From JBMDXB01 sp048594975 (GTDB taxonomy: Bacteria > Acidobacteriota > Vicinamibacteria > Vicinamibacterales > 2-12-FULL-66-21): a stretch of DNA of 64,000 bases. Positions 22,564-33,946 of the stretch are shown piece by piece. The notes beneath the pieces are model-generated. The model worked only from the letters and a program-made list of their open reading frames with translations, made no database searches and was not told where the DNA came from. The stretch lies in NCBI GenBank assembly GCA_048594975.1, contig JBMDXQ010000018.1, positions 1 to 64,000 of the forward strand. The letters run 5' to 3'. A program made the position numbers and the translations under genes. How positions within the stretch are numbered: the stretch's first letter is position 1; the number at the start of each line of letters is the position of its first letter.

Positions 22564-23531
22564 GCGACACGCTGGCCGCACTCGAGCTCGCCCGCCGGGT
22601 CCTGCGCACGGAAGCCGCAGCGATCCTTGGCCTGGTGGATCGCATCGACGGCGAGTTCGAGCGTGCCGTGCAGCTGCTGTTCGAGTGCCGCGGCCGGGTC
22701 ATCGTCACCGGCATGGGCAAGTCCGGGATCATCTGCCGGAAGATCGCGGCGACGCTCTCCAGCACCGGCACCTCCGCGTTCTTTCTGCACCCCGCCGAAG
22801 CGATCCACGGCGACCTGGGCGCGATCCGCGACGACGACGTCGTGCTGGCGCTGTCGCACAGCGGCGAGACGGACGAGATCCTGCGGCTGCTCGAGTCGAT
22901 CCGTCGCATCGGCGCCTGCCTGATCGCCCTCACCGGCGACCCGCACTCGACGCTGGCGCGTGCCGCCGACGTGGCGCTCGACTGCGGCATCGCCCAGGAA
23001 GCCTGCCCGCTGAACCTCGTACCCACCGCGAGCACGACCGCCGCGCTCGCCATGGGCGACGCCCTGGCGATGACGCTGCTCGTCCGCAAGGGGTTCGGCG
23101 AGGAGCAGTTCGCGTCGTTCCATCCGGGCGGCAAGATCGGCCGCCGGCTGATGCGCGTCGAGCACGTGATGCACTCCGGCGAGAGCATGCCGCTCGTCCG
23201 GACGACGACAAAGATGCCGGATGTCATCCACGAGATGTCGAGCAAGCGGCTGGGCATGACGTGCGTCGCCGACGCGGCGGGGCGGCTCGCCGGGGTGATC
23301 ACTGACGGCGACCTGCGCCGCCTGATGAGCCGCACATCGGAGGTGGTCGGGCTGACCGCCGGCGAGGTCATGACCCCCAACCCGATCACCATCGCACGCG
23401 GCGTGCTCGCGGTCGAAGCGCTCAAGGTGATGGAGACGCACAAGATCACCTCGGTCGTGGTCGTCGACGAGCAGCGCACCGTCGAGGGCGTGGTGCAGAT
23501 CCACGACCTCTGGCGGACGCAGTTGTTCTGA
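22560..23531 (+). CDS. kdsD: arabinose-5-phosphate isomerase
   Basis: Converts ribulose-5-phosphate to arabinose-5-phosphate, the KdsA substrate. It has 323 residues. An N-terminal SIS domain (about 35-190) has GMGKSGIICRKIAATLSSTG, HGDLG and SHSGET, and two CBS domains follow (about 205-265 and 270-323). GTG start in a GTGA overlap with kdsA; it also overlaps kdsC by 1 nt. This points to tight translational coupling. Confidence 0.94.
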   Translation: MSDTLAALELARRVLRTEAAAILGLVDRIDGEFERAVQLLFECRGRVIVTGMGKSGIICRKIAATLSSTGTSAFFLHPAEAIHGDLGAIRDDDVVLALSHSGETDEILRLLESIRRIGACLIALTGDPHSTLARAADVALDCGIAQEACPLNLVPTASTTAALAMGDALAMTLLVRKGFGEEQFASFHPGGKIGRRLMRVEHVMHSGESMPLVRTTTKMPDVIHEMSSKRLGMTCVADAAGRLAGVITDGDLRRLMSRTSEVVGLTAGEVMTPNPITIARGVLAVEALKVMETHKITSVVVVDEQRTVEGVVQIHDLWRTQLF

Positions 23532-24082
23532 TGACGCCCGAGGAGAGGGCACGCCGCGTGCGCCTGCTGCTGCTCGACGTGGACGGCGTACTGACCGACG
23601 GCACGGTCATCGTCCACGCCGACGGCTCCGAGTCGAAGGCGTTCAGCATCCGCGACGGCGCCGCGCTCGTCTGGGCGCAGCGCGCCGGCCTGACCGTGGG
23701 CCTGCTGTCGGCGCGCACCTCGGGTGCGACCGCCCAGCGCGCGGCCCAGCTCGCCATCCGCCTCGTCCACCAGGGCGTGGCCAGCAAGCTCGCGACGTAC
23801 AATCAGATTCTCACGGCCGCGGGGGTCGGCGACGAGTCGGTCGCGTTCATGGGCGACGATCTCGTCGACCTGCCGGTGCTCGGCCGTGCGGGCCTCGCGG
23901 CGGCGCCCGCCGACGCGGCCGCCGAAGTGACGGCTCGGGCACACTGGGTGAGCCGCGCGCCTGCCGGGCGCGGCGCGGTCCGGGAGCTGGTCGAGATGAT
24001 CCTGCGGGCGCAGGGGCGCTGGAACGCCGTGGTCGCTCGCTTCGCAGCGGCCGGAGAAGAGCCGCCGGCGCACGAAATCTGA
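23531..24082 (+). CDS. kdsC: 3-deoxy-manno-octulosonate-8-phosphatase (HAD)
   Basis: Removes phosphate from Kdo-8-phosphate. It has 183 residues and no cap domain, as in the HAD-IIIA tetrameric class. The nucleophile motif is LLLDVDGVLTDG, followed by LLSARTS, and the metal-binding motif is AFMGDDLVDLPVL. It sits between kdsD and lapB with 1-nt spacings. Confidence 0.94.
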   Translation: MTPEERARRVRLLLLDVDGVLTDGTVIVHADGSESKAFSIRDGAALVWAQRAGLTVGLLSARTSGATAQRAAQLAIRLVHQGVASKLATYNQILTAAGVGDESVAFMGDDLVDLPVLGRAGLAAAPADAAAEVTARAHWVSRAPAGRGAVRELVEMILRAQGRWNAVVARFAAAGEEPPAHEI

Positions 24083-24083
24083 C

Positions 24084-25304
24084 GTGGAAACCTACATCAC
24101 GCTCGCGGTGCTCGTCACGCTGCTCATCGGGCTCGCCGCCGGCAAGGCGTGGGAGCGCTACAAGCTGCAGGACGGCCGCTGGATCGATCGCCGCCGCGCG
24201 CGCGAGTCTCCGCACTACATGCTCGGGCTCAACTTCCTCGTCGCCAACCAGATCGATCCGGCCATCAACGAGCTGGGCCGGGCTGCCGACGTCGCCGGCG
24301 ACCCGCTCGAGATCCGGCTGATCCTCGGCAACCTGTATCGGGAAAAAGGCCAGGTCGGGCGCGCCATCCAGGAGCATCAGGCGCTGCTGCAGCGCCCCAG
24401 CCTGCGCAAGCTGGAACACGCCAACGTGCTCCTCTGCCTCGGCCTCGACTACAAGCACGGCGGCTTCGTCGACCGCGCGCTCGAAGCGTTCACCGAAGTG
24501 CTGCGGCTGGACCCGGACAACGAGTACGCGCTGGCGAACCTCGAGAAGCTGTACGAGGAGCAGCACCAGTGGACCGAGGCCTACGTCACGCGCCAGAAGC
24601 TCGCCGCGCTGGGCAACGCCGCCTCGCAGCCGTACCATCAGCAGATCCTCGCCTTCCTCGACAATGAGATCGGGATGGAAGCGCTCAAGCGCATGGACTA
24701 CGCGGAGGCGGCGCGGCGGTTCCGCGCGGCGATCGAGCTCGATGCCGGCAACGCGCCGGCGTACCTGAATCTCGGCGACGTGCAATTCCTGCAGGGCGAT
24801 CCCGCCGCGGCGTGCGCGTCGTGGGAGCGGCTGATCGAGACTTCGCCCGAGCGCGCGTATCTCGCCTTCCGGCGGCTGGAATCCGCGTACCATACCCTCG
24901 GCGACACCACGCGGTTCCCCGAGTTGTGCCGCCGGCTCTTCGCCGCCAATCCGCAGGACTGGCGCGCCCGCCTGGCGCTCGGCCGCCACCTCACCGCACA
25001 ACGGCGCACCGAGGAGGCGCTCGAGCCGCTGTTCGACGCGCTCACCAACAACCCGCACGCGCTCACCGTCCACCAGGTGATCTGGCAGACGCTGTCCGCG
25101 CTCGACTTCCCCCGCGCCCTGGTCGGCCGCTACACCGACCTGGCCCGCAGCGCCGTCTTCTACCACGACCCGCACATATGCACGCGCTGCCGCTACCGCA
25201 GCACCGAGCTGCTCTGGCAATGCCCGCACTGCCACGACTGGAACACGTTCGTGGAGGAACGCATCGCCCCCGCCAAGGACACCGAAGCGTCGCTGACCAG
25301 CTAG
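24084..25304 (+). CDS. lapB: LPS assembly protein LapB (TPR, rubredoxin-like zinc)
   Basis: A 406-residue inner-membrane protein, GTG start. One N-terminal helix (about 4-20) is followed by AWERYKLQDGRW and TPR repeats (about 40-340). A C-terminal metal-binding end follows, CTRCRYRSTELLWQCPHC. In enterobacteria LapB/YciM binds FtsH and promotes LpxC turnover, balancing LPS and phospholipid. Co-location with all Kdo genes supports the same role here. lpxC itself is not in the window. Confidence 0.88.
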   Translation: METYITLAVLVTLLIGLAAGKAWERYKLQDGRWIDRRRARESPHYMLGLNFLVANQIDPAINELGRAADVAGDPLEIRLILGNLYREKGQVGRAIQEHQALLQRPSLRKLEHANVLLCLGLDYKHGGFVDRALEAFTEVLRLDPDNEYALANLEKLYEEQHQWTEAYVTRQKLAALGNAASQPYHQQILAFLDNEIGMEALKRMDYAEAARRFRAAIELDAGNAPAYLNLGDVQFLQGDPAAACASWERLIETSPERAYLAFRRLESAYHTLGDTTRFPELCRRLFAANPQDWRARLALGRHLTAQRRTEEALEPLFDALTNNPHALTVHQVIWQTLSALDFPRALVGRYTDLARSAVFYHDPHICTRCRYRSTELLWQCPHCHDWNTFVEERIAPAKDTEASLTS

Positions 25305-25412
25305 CGAATCCCTCATCCCTGATGACCCCTGATCGCTGATCGTCAATCCCCGATCCCGGATTCGCGATCTGCGATGAGGATCCGCGATCAGCGATCAGCG
25401 ATGAGGGATTCG
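25305..25412. repeat. mirrored short-unit repeat (gcgatcagcgat family)
   Basis: A 108-nt composite. Outer arms cgaatccctcat (25305-25316) and atgagggattcg (25401-25412) are perfect reverse complements. The inside is filled with ctgatcgctgatcg and gcgatcagcgatcagcgatgagg units. It begins right after the lapB stop, and its right end is inside coaE, supplying that gene's last codons and stop. It may act as a shared terminator for the convergent genes. Confidence 0.8.
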
Positions 25413-25984
25413 TACGTCGTTCTGACCTGCGCCTCGGTGTCGGCGAAGGTGCCGTCGGTCCTGATGACGTAATCGGCGCGGCGCACCTTCTCCTCGATTG
25501 GCAACTGCGCGGCGATGCGCGCCCGCGCCTCGGCGTGGCTGAACCGGTTGCGCGCCATCACGCGGCGGATCTGCTCGTCGGGCTCGCACGCGACAACGAT
25601 CACCCGCTCGACCTCGTGCTCGTGGCCGGTCTCGAACAGCAGGGGAATGTCCGCGACCGCGAGGCGGGTGCCGGCGGGCAGGTCGGCAAACCATGCCGTG
25701 ATGCGCCGGTAGACCTCGGGATGGACGATGGCCTCGAGGCGGGCGCGCGCGGTGGCGTCGCGGAAGACGAGGTCGGCCAGGGCGGCGCGGTCGAGCGAGC
25801 CGTCCGGCCGCACCATGCCGGCCCCGAACTGCGCCGCCACCTCCGCCAGCCCGCGCGTACCCGGCGCCACCGCTTCGCGGGCGAGCACGTCCGCGTCGAC
25901 CGTCGCCGCCCCGAGCGCGGCGAGCCTCGCGAGGCAGAAGGACTTGCCGGTCGCGATCCCGCCGGTTAGCGCGGCGCGGACCAT
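25388..25984 (-). CDS. coaE: dephospho-CoA kinase
   Basis: Last step of coenzyme A synthesis. It has 198 residues. P-loop LTGGIATGKS at the N-terminus, DADVLAREAV, IVHPEVYRR, and VADIPLLFETG before the lid. The final residues ESLIADR and the stop lie inside the mirrored repeat, so the C-terminus may have been changed by repeat expansion. It starts 4 nt after the folD stop. Confidence 0.93.
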   Translation of the reverse strand: MVRAALTGGIATGKSFCLARLAALGAATVDADVLAREAVAPGTRGLAEVAAQFGAGMVRPDGSLDRAALADLVFRDATARARLEAIVHPEVYRRITAWFADLPAGTRLAVADIPLLFETGHEHEVERVIVVACEPDEQIRRVMARNRFSHAEARARIAAQLPIEEKVRRADYVIRTDGTFADTEAQVRTTYESLIADR

Positions 25985-25988
25985 GCGA

Positions 25989-26921
25989 TCAGCGCGCAGC
26001 CAGACGCGCGGCGGCGGCGGTCAGCGTGTTCTTCAGCAGCATGGCGATGGTGAGCGGTCCGACGCCGCCGGGCACCGGCGTGAGCGCGCCGGCGACCTCG
26101 GCGACCGCCGGGTGCACGTCGCCGACGAGCACCGAGCCGCGGACTGCGAAGTCCGCCAGCCGCTTCGAGCCCTCGGGAAAGAGCGACGCCGCCAGCGCCG
26201 GGTCCGACACGCGGTTGATGCCGACGTCGATCACCGCGGCGCCCGCCTTCACGAATGCCGGCGTCACGAACCCGGCGCGGCCGATCGCCGCGACCAGGAT
26301 GTCGGCGCGCGCCGCCACCGCCGCGAGCTCCGGCGTCTTCGAATGGCAGATCGTCACCGTCGCGTCCCGGTGCAGCAGCAGCAGCGCCATCGGCTTTCCG
26401 ACGATCTCGCTGCGGCCGATGACGACGGCGTGGGCGCCGGCGATCCGGATGCCGCTGCGGTCGAGCATCTCGATCACCCCGGACGGCGTGCACGGCACCA
26501 GCTGCGCTCGCCCCTGCACCAACCGGCCGACGTTCACCGGATGGAATCCGTCGACGTCCTTGGCGGGATCGATCGCGTCGAACACCTGCTGGGTTGCGAT
26601 CTTGCCGAGGTCGGGCGGCAGCGGCGACTGGACCAGGATCGCGTCGTGACGATCGCTTGCGTTCAGCCGCCGCACCAGCGCCAGGACCTCGTCGAGCGAC
26701 GCCGTGGCGGGCAGGCGCTGCAGGTCCACCCACAGGCCCGAGTCGGTGCCCGCCCTGGTTTTGTTGCGCACGTAGATCTCGGATGCCGGATCGTCGCCGA
26801 CCAACACGATGCCCAGTCCCGGCGGCCGTCCGGCGCGGGCGCGAAACGCCTCGACCTGCGGGCGGATCGATTCGCGGATGGCGGCGGCAACGGCCCGGCC
26901 ATCCAGCAGGCGGGCGCTCAT
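25989..26921 (-). CDS. folD: methylene-THF dehydrogenase/methenyl-THF cyclohydrolase
   Basis: Interconverts one-carbon tetrahydrofolates with NADP. It has 310 residues. The catalytic Lys is in YVRNKTRAG, QSPLPP and KDVDGFHPVN follow, VVIGRSEIVGKP is the nucleotide site, and PVPGGVGPLTIAML is near the C-terminus. It is upstream of coaE and has a leader of about 210 nt if transcribed from the TATAAT at 27137. Confidence 0.95.
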   Translation of the reverse strand: MSARLLDGRAVAAAIRESIRPQVEAFRARAGRPPGLGIVLVGDDPASEIYVRNKTRAGTDSGLWVDLQRLPATASLDEVLALVRRLNASDRHDAILVQSPLPPDLGKIATQQVFDAIDPAKDVDGFHPVNVGRLVQGRAQLVPCTPSGVIEMLDRSGIRIAGAHAVVIGRSEIVGKPMALLLLHRDATVTICHSKTPELAAVAARADILVAAIGRAGFVTPAFVKAGAAVIDVGINRVSDPALAASLFPEGSKRLADFAVRGSVLVGDVHPAVAEVAGALTPVPGGVGPLTIAMLLKNTLTAAAARLAAR

Positions 26922-26928
26922 CGTGTGA

Positions 26929-27045
26929 TCATCGGGAAGACGTGGCGGCGGCCGGCACCGCGGCGGCGGTGTCGAGCACGTGACGCGTACTGGCCGGAGC
27001 GGGCGCGATGCCGAACACGGCGTCGAATGCCGTCACCACGGTCAC
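26929..27045 (-). CDS. possible 38-residue ORF upstream of folD
   Basis: GTG start. The product begins TVVTAFDAVFGIAPAPAS and is rich in Ala/Pro/Ser. The start overlaps the stop of a 23-residue ORF (27042-27113) by GTGA. It ends 7 nt before folD. It could be a coupled mini-cistron, a frameshifted remnant of one small gene together with the ORF upstream, or chance. No family is recognised. Confidence 0.25.
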   Translation of the reverse strand: MTVVTAFDAVFGIAPAPASTRHVLDTAAAVPAAATSSR

Positions 27046-27113
27046 CGTCCACCCCGCCAGGCGGAGGGGCTGCCGAGAAAAACGGGCCGGACGTGCGACG
27101 GTTCAACCCCCAT
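27042..27113 (-). CDS. possible 23-residue leader ORF
   Basis: ATG start, 23 nt after a minus-strand TATAAT, beginning MGVEPSHVRPVFLGSPS. Its TGA is fused to the GTG of the next small ORF. No evidence exists beyond position and coupling. Confidence 0.22.
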   Translation of the reverse strand: MGVEPSHVRPVFLGSPSAWRGGR

Positions 27114-27136
27114 GCGCGCGTGTAACGACGCGCTGA

Positions 27137-27142
27137 ATTATA
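27137..27142 (-). promoter_or_regulatory. -10 element for folD/coaE
   Basis: TATAAT on the minus strand about 215 nt before folD. The -35 is weak. The rest of 27143-27333, up to the end of the MFS gene, shows no gene. Confidence 0.4.
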
Positions 27143-27333
27143 CCGTGCCGCAGCACGCTACCCGACGTGAGCAGGGCCGCGCCTTTCGCTCGCCGCACTC
27201 CTCGAGACGCTGGCGCGATTATGGCCGAACGGCGAAACTGAGCACCCGCGCGCAGGGCAGTCGCCACCGCTGCAGCCGATCACAGTCACGGATTGCCGGC
27301 CTGCGCCCTGGCGTCTGCCTCCGGCGCCTGCGC

Positions 27334-28677
27334 TCAGAGCCTCGCCGGTTCCAGCCGCGGCACGAGCAGGTGCACGATCGCCAGCGCCGCCAGGTAGGTG
27401 AACGCCGCGATCAGGAACACCGGCAGATAGCTGCCGGTCGCCTCGAGGATGTATCCAGTGAGCTTGGCGATCAGCATACCGCCGACCGCGCCCGCCATGC
27501 CGCCGATGCCGACGACCGACCCGACGGCGTGGCGCGGGAACATGTCGGAGGCGGTCGTGAAGATGTTCGCTGACCAGCCCTGGTGGGCAGCGGCGGCAAG
27601 GCTGATGAGCGAGACCGCCACCCACATGCTCTTGGCCCCAGAGGCGAACACCATCGGCACGACCGCCAGCGCGCACACCAGCATCGCGGTCTTGCGCCCG
27701 GCGTTCACGCTCCAGCCGCGCTTGATCAGCGCCGAGGACAGCCAGCCGCCGCCAATGCTGCCGCCGTCGGCGACGAGATAGATCGCCACCAGCGGCGGGC
27801 CCATCGTCGTCAGGTTGATGCCGTGGTTGCGGTTGAGGAAGTCGGGAATCCAGAACAGGTAGAGCCACCAGATCGGATCGGTCATGAACTTGCCGATCGC
27901 GAAGGCCCAGGTCTGGCGATACCCGAGGAGCGTGCGCCACGGCAGCGGGGTGGAGGGTTCTTCGGGATCGCTGCGGATGTAAGCGAGTTCCACCTGACTC
28001 ACGCTTCCGTGCCGCTCCGGGCGGTCGTACATGAACCACCACAGCGCCAGCCACCCGAAGCCAATCGCTCCGGTGACCACGAACGCCCAGTACCAGCCCC
28101 AGGTCAGCGTGATCCACGGGACGATCAGCGGCGTCAGCAGCGCGCCGACGTTGGTGCCCGAGTTGAACAGGCCGGTCGCGAACGCGCGCTCGCGCTTGGG
28201 AAACCACTCCGCCACCGCCTTGATGGAGGCCGGGAAGTTGCCCGATTCCCCGAGGCCGAGCAGGAAGCGCGCGGCCATGAACCCGGCGACCGACGCCGCG
28301 TAGGACAGCCCGAAGACCTCGAGAATCGCCATCACCGGCACGCCGATCAGGGTAGCTTCGGCATGGAGCATCGCCGCGACGCTCCAGACCGTGATCGCGA
28401 TGGCGAACCCGAGCTTCACGCCCAAGCGATCCATCACGCGCCCCGACACGACGAGGCCGATCGCGTAGGCCAGCTGGAAGGAGAACACGATGTCGGCGTA
28501 GTCGATCTCCGACCACCCGAACTCCCCCTGCAGCGTGGGCTTGAGGATGCCGATGACCTGTCGGTCGATGTAGTTGACCGTCGCCGCGAGGAAGAGCAGT
28601 GCGCAGACGATCCAGCGGTAGTACCCCGGCGCCCGTCCGGTCGCCGCTTGCGCCGCCGGGCCCTGACTGACCCTCAT
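27334..28677 (-). CDS. MFS transporter, hexuronate/ExuT-like (ACS family)
   Basis: A 447-residue, 12-helix inner-membrane symporter. NYIDRQVIGILKPTLQ after helix 1, the loop motif RVMDRLGVKLGFA between helices 2 and 3, and FLLGLGESGNFPASIKAVAEWF place it in the anion:cation symporter group that takes up hexuronates and sugar acids. The actual substrate cannot be read from sequence. It stands alone, with a good aaagga ribosome site before the ATG. Confidence 0.85.
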   Translation of the reverse strand: MRVSQGPAAQAATGRAPGYYRWIVCALLFLAATVNYIDRQVIGILKPTLQGEFGWSEIDYADIVFSFQLAYAIGLVVSGRVMDRLGVKLGFAIAITVWSVAAMLHAEATLIGVPVMAILEVFGLSYAASVAGFMAARFLLGLGESGNFPASIKAVAEWFPKRERAFATGLFNSGTNVGALLTPLIVPWITLTWGWYWAFVVTGAIGFGWLALWWFMYDRPERHGSVSQVELAYIRSDPEEPSTPLPWRTLLGYRQTWAFAIGKFMTDPIWWLYLFWIPDFLNRNHGINLTTMGPPLVAIYLVADGGSIGGGWLSSALIKRGWSVNAGRKTAMLVCALAVVPMVFASGAKSMWVAVSLISLAAAAHQGWSANIFTTASDMFPRHAVGSVVGIGGMAGAVGGMLIAKLTGYILEATGSYLPVFLIAAFTYLAALAIVHLLVPRLEPARL

Positions 28678-29013
28678 AGTGGTCCTTTCATTAGCACCCG
28701 CCTCGCCCGAGGGCGTCTCCTGCCGACGAACATCTGCCGGGTGAGCGCCACACCGCGCCGCCGCGCTCGACGTGACCGGTCACTGGCATTCGCTTCGGCA
28801 CGAATCCTGGTTCACCGGGAACGCGCCCGCATCTTACGCGAGGCACTCGCCGTGGGCTTGAGCGAGGTGGGAGGCGGATCTGACGAGGACAGCGGGCATG
28901 AAGGCGTTCGGAGTATACACCTGCCGCGAGCGCGCGCCCGCGCGCCGCAAGCGCCGGCGATTTCCACGTATAATCATGTGTTTTGTTTCCGCCATGATGG
29001 GTAACGAGGTGCC
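28678..29013. other. divergent intergenic region, exuT-like and hppA
   Basis: No gene is seen. It contains a TATAAT for hppA (28969-28974) and the ribosome site of the MFS gene. Otherwise it is GC-rich without clear repeats. Confidence 0.5.
28969..28974 (+). promoter_or_regulatory. -10 element for hppA
   Basis: TATAAT lies 39 nt before the hppA ATG. No good -35 is seen. Confidence 0.4.
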
Positions 29014-31506
<2,493 letters not shown>

Positions 31507-31520
31507 CTCCTGGCGTCGTC

Positions 31521-31549
31521 ACCGCCGGCGGATTGGATCCGCCGGCGGT
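31521..31549. terminator. 12-bp hairpin between convergent genes
   Basis: accgccggcgga (31521-31532) pairs perfectly with 31538-31549 around a 5-nt loop. It lies 14 nt after hppA and before the end of the convergent permease gene. A strong bidirectional hairpin without a T-run. Confidence 0.6.
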
Positions 31550-31589
31550 CCCGTCTCGACCGCCGGGCAGGCGACCGGACCACCCGGTC

Positions 31590-33092
31590 TCAGGCCGCCT
31601 GCAGCCGGCTGTGTCGGCGGCCGTAGACGGCGTAGATCACCAGCCCGATCGCCAGCCAGCCGAGCAGCCGCATCCAGTTCGTCCAGCCCAGCCCGTAGAT
31701 CATCGCGCCGCATACGAAGATCCCGAGGATCGACACCACGGGCACTGCCGGCACCCTGAAGCCCCGCTCAATGTCCGGGCGCTTGTGCCGCATGATCCAC
31801 ACGCCCGCGCAGACCAGAATGAAGGCGAACAGCGTCCCGATGCTCGTCATCTCGCCGACGATGTCAACCGGCACGAACGCGGCGAACAGGGACGTGAAGA
31901 GGAAGAAGAGCACGTTCGACTTGTAGGGCGTCCGGAACCGGTGGTGGATCTCCGAGAACACCTTCGGCACGAGCCCGTCGTGGCTCATCGAGTAGAAGAC
32001 CCGCGACTGCCCGAGCAGCATGACGAGGATGACCGACGAGAAGCCGGCCAGGATGGCGACGGTGACGGCGCGCGACAGCCACTCGTAGCCCGTCATGTAC
32101 TTCGAGATCGCGAAGGCAACCGACGCCTCGCGGCCGGTCGAGCGGAAATCCTCGACCGTCGCGACGCCACTCAGCACGTAGGCGAACAACACGTACAGCA
32201 CCGTGCAGATAACGAGCGACCCGAGGATGCCGATCGGCATGTCACGTTTGGGGTTTCGCGCCTCCTGCGCCGCGGTGGAGACCGCGTCGAAACCGATGTA
32301 TGCGAAGAAGACGACGCCTGCCGCGCCGAGTATTCCCATGAGACCACCGTACGCGTGGGTGATACCCTGCGGCGTCACGTAGGTGGTCGGTGCCGGAACG
32401 AACGGATTGTGGTTGGCGGGATCGATGAAGCCCCAGCCGATGCCGATCACCAGCAGCACGATCGCGACCTTGAGGATGACGATCAGGCCGTTGACGAACG
32501 CCGACTCCTTGGTACCGCGAATGAGCAGCGCCGAGAGGAGGCCGAGGATCACGATGGCGGGGATGTTGATGAGCCCCGTCTCCCCCGCCATCGATTCGAA
32601 CGGGGAGTGGGACCATTGGTAGGGGATGCGCAGCCCGAACCATTCCAGCACTCGATTGAGGTACTCGCTCCAGGCAATCGCCACGGTGGCGGCGCCGACC
32701 GCGTACTCCAGGACCAGGTCCCACCCGATGATCCAGGCGACGAACTCCCCCATCGTCGCGTAGGAGTAGGTGTAGGCGCTGCCCGCCACCGGGATCATCG
32801 ACGCGAACTCCGCATAGCAGAGGCCGGCGAAGGCGCAGCCGATGCCGGCGACGACAAAGGCCAGCGTCACCGACGGGCCGGCGCGATCCGCGATGGCCGC
32901 CGCGGTCCGGACGAAGAGGCCGGCACCGATGATTGCGCCGATGCCGAGGGCGACGAGGGCCATCGGGCCCAGCGTGCGCTTCAACGTGCCCTCGCCGGTC
33001 TGCCGGGCGTCCGCGAGAAGGATGTCAATCGATTTCGTTCGGAACAGGGTTCCGGCCACTCGACGTCCTCGCTGTTCTGATGTCACGGTCAT
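31590..33092 (-). CDS. APC family amino acid permease
   Basis: A 500-residue inner-membrane transporter with 12 or more helices. The first helix motif is LGIGAIIGAGLFVRTAA. YAEFASMIPVAGSAYTYSYA and FFAYIGFDAVSTAAQEARNP are typical of the cationic amino acid transporter branch. Substrate is not resolved. Start chosen at ATG 33092; ATG 33185 upstream adds a non-conserved Arg-rich tail. A TATAAT at 33197-33202 would give a leader of about 100 nt. Confidence 0.88.
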   Translation of the reverse strand: MTVTSEQRGRRVAGTLFRTKSIDILLADARQTGEGTLKRTLGPMALVALGIGAIIGAGLFVRTAAAIADRAGPSVTLAFVVAGIGCAFAGLCYAEFASMIPVAGSAYTYSYATMGEFVAWIIGWDLVLEYAVGAATVAIAWSEYLNRVLEWFGLRIPYQWSHSPFESMAGETGLINIPAIVILGLLSALLIRGTKESAFVNGLIVILKVAIVLLVIGIGWGFIDPANHNPFVPAPTTYVTPQGITHAYGGLMGILGAAGVVFFAYIGFDAVSTAAQEARNPKRDMPIGILGSLVICTVLYVLFAYVLSGVATVEDFRSTGREASVAFAISKYMTGYEWLSRAVTVAILAGFSSVILVMLLGQSRVFYSMSHDGLVPKVFSEIHHRFRTPYKSNVLFFLFTSLFAAFVPVDIVGEMTSIGTLFAFILVCAGVWIMRHKRPDIERGFRVPAVPVVSILGIFVCGAMIYGLGWTNWMRLLGWLAIGLVIYAVYGRRHSRLQAA

Positions 33093-33196
33093 AAGCACCC
33101 GGGTGCCGCGTCCGCCCGACGCCTGGCAATCAACGCTCGGCCGGCGCGGCTCGAAGGAAGCCCGGACCTCCCTGCTGGAGGGCAAGCGCGCCCGGG

Positions 33197-33202
33197 ATTA
33201 TA
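33197..33202 (-). promoter_or_regulatory. -10 element for permease
   Basis: TATAAT on the minus strand. It lies back-to-back with TACAAT of thiE (33209-33214), so the divergent promoters overlap and may interfere. Confidence 0.4.
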
Positions 33203-33208
33203 CGGCAT

Positions 33209-33214
33209 TACAAT
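33209..33214 (+). promoter_or_regulatory. -10 element for thiE
   Basis: TACAAT lies 43 nt before the thiE ATG. No TPP-riboswitch consensus is seen in the leader. Confidence 0.35.
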
Positions 33215-33257
33215 CGGCCGCAGCGCACGCGACCGCCGGCGCCGGCACCTGCCGCAC

Positions 33258-33881
33258 ATGTTTACCCGGCCGTCCTTGTATCCGATCGTCGATACCGGCA
33301 TCTGCCGGGCGCGGCACCTCGACCCGGTACAGTTCGCCGAAGCCTGCCTGCGCGGCGGCGCGCGGACGATCCAGCTTCGTCACAAGGCAGGCGGCAGCGC
33401 GGCGTTCCTCGACGTCGCGCAACGCGTCGCCGCAGCGGCGCGGCGAGCGGGCGCGTGCTTCATCGTCAACGACCGGGCCGACATCGCCGCTCTCTCCGAC
33501 GCCGCCGGTGTGCACGTCGGCCAGGACGATCTGAGCGTCGACGAGGTGCGCCGCGTCGCCGGCGCGGACGCGGTCGTCGGGCTCTCGACACACGACCGCG
33601 AGCAGGTGGACGCCGGGCTGACCGGCCCGGCGACGTACGTGGCCGTCGGGCCGATCTACGCGACCGCGACAAAAGACACGGGATACGGCGAACGCGGGCT
33701 GGCGCTGGCGCGATACGCGTCGCGACGCGGCAAGCCGGTCGTGGGGATCGGCGGGATCACCCTCGCGCGCGTCCCGGAGCTGGTGGCCGCCGGCCTCGAC
33801 GGCCTCGCGGTCATCTCCGACCTGCTGGCAACCGACGATCCGGAGGGGCGGGTCCGGGAGTACGTGCGGGCCCTCGGCTAG
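33258..33881 (+). CDS. thiE: thiamine-phosphate synthase
   Basis: Joins the HMP-pyrophosphate and thiazole-phosphate moieties to thiamine phosphate. It has 207 residues in a TIM barrel. TIQLRHK (pyrophosphate-binding), FIVNDRADIA, GVHVGQDDL, VGPIYATATK and PVVGIGGIT are the family motifs. It is the only thiamine gene in the window and is convergent with accC. Confidence 0.93.
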   Translation: MFTRPSLYPIVDTGICRARHLDPVQFAEACLRGGARTIQLRHKAGGSAAFLDVAQRVAAAARRAGACFIVNDRADIAALSDAAGVHVGQDDLSVDEVRRVAGADAVVGLSTHDREQVDAGLTGPATYVAVGPIYATATKDTGYGERGLALARYASRRGKPVVGIGGITLARVPELVAAGLDGLAVISDLLATDDPEGRVREYVRALG

Positions 33882-33946
33882 GACGAACGTCGCGAACCAG
33901 CGGTGGCGAACCAGCCGTCGCGGACGATGCGTTCCGCTCGATCGCG

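Noticed and set aside
19837..22581. 914-residue minus-strand open frame
   Set aside because: Antisense of kdsB, pyrG and kdsA.
33093..33257. TPP riboswitch before thiE
   Set aside because: No CTGAGA-type core or conserved stems could be found in the leader.
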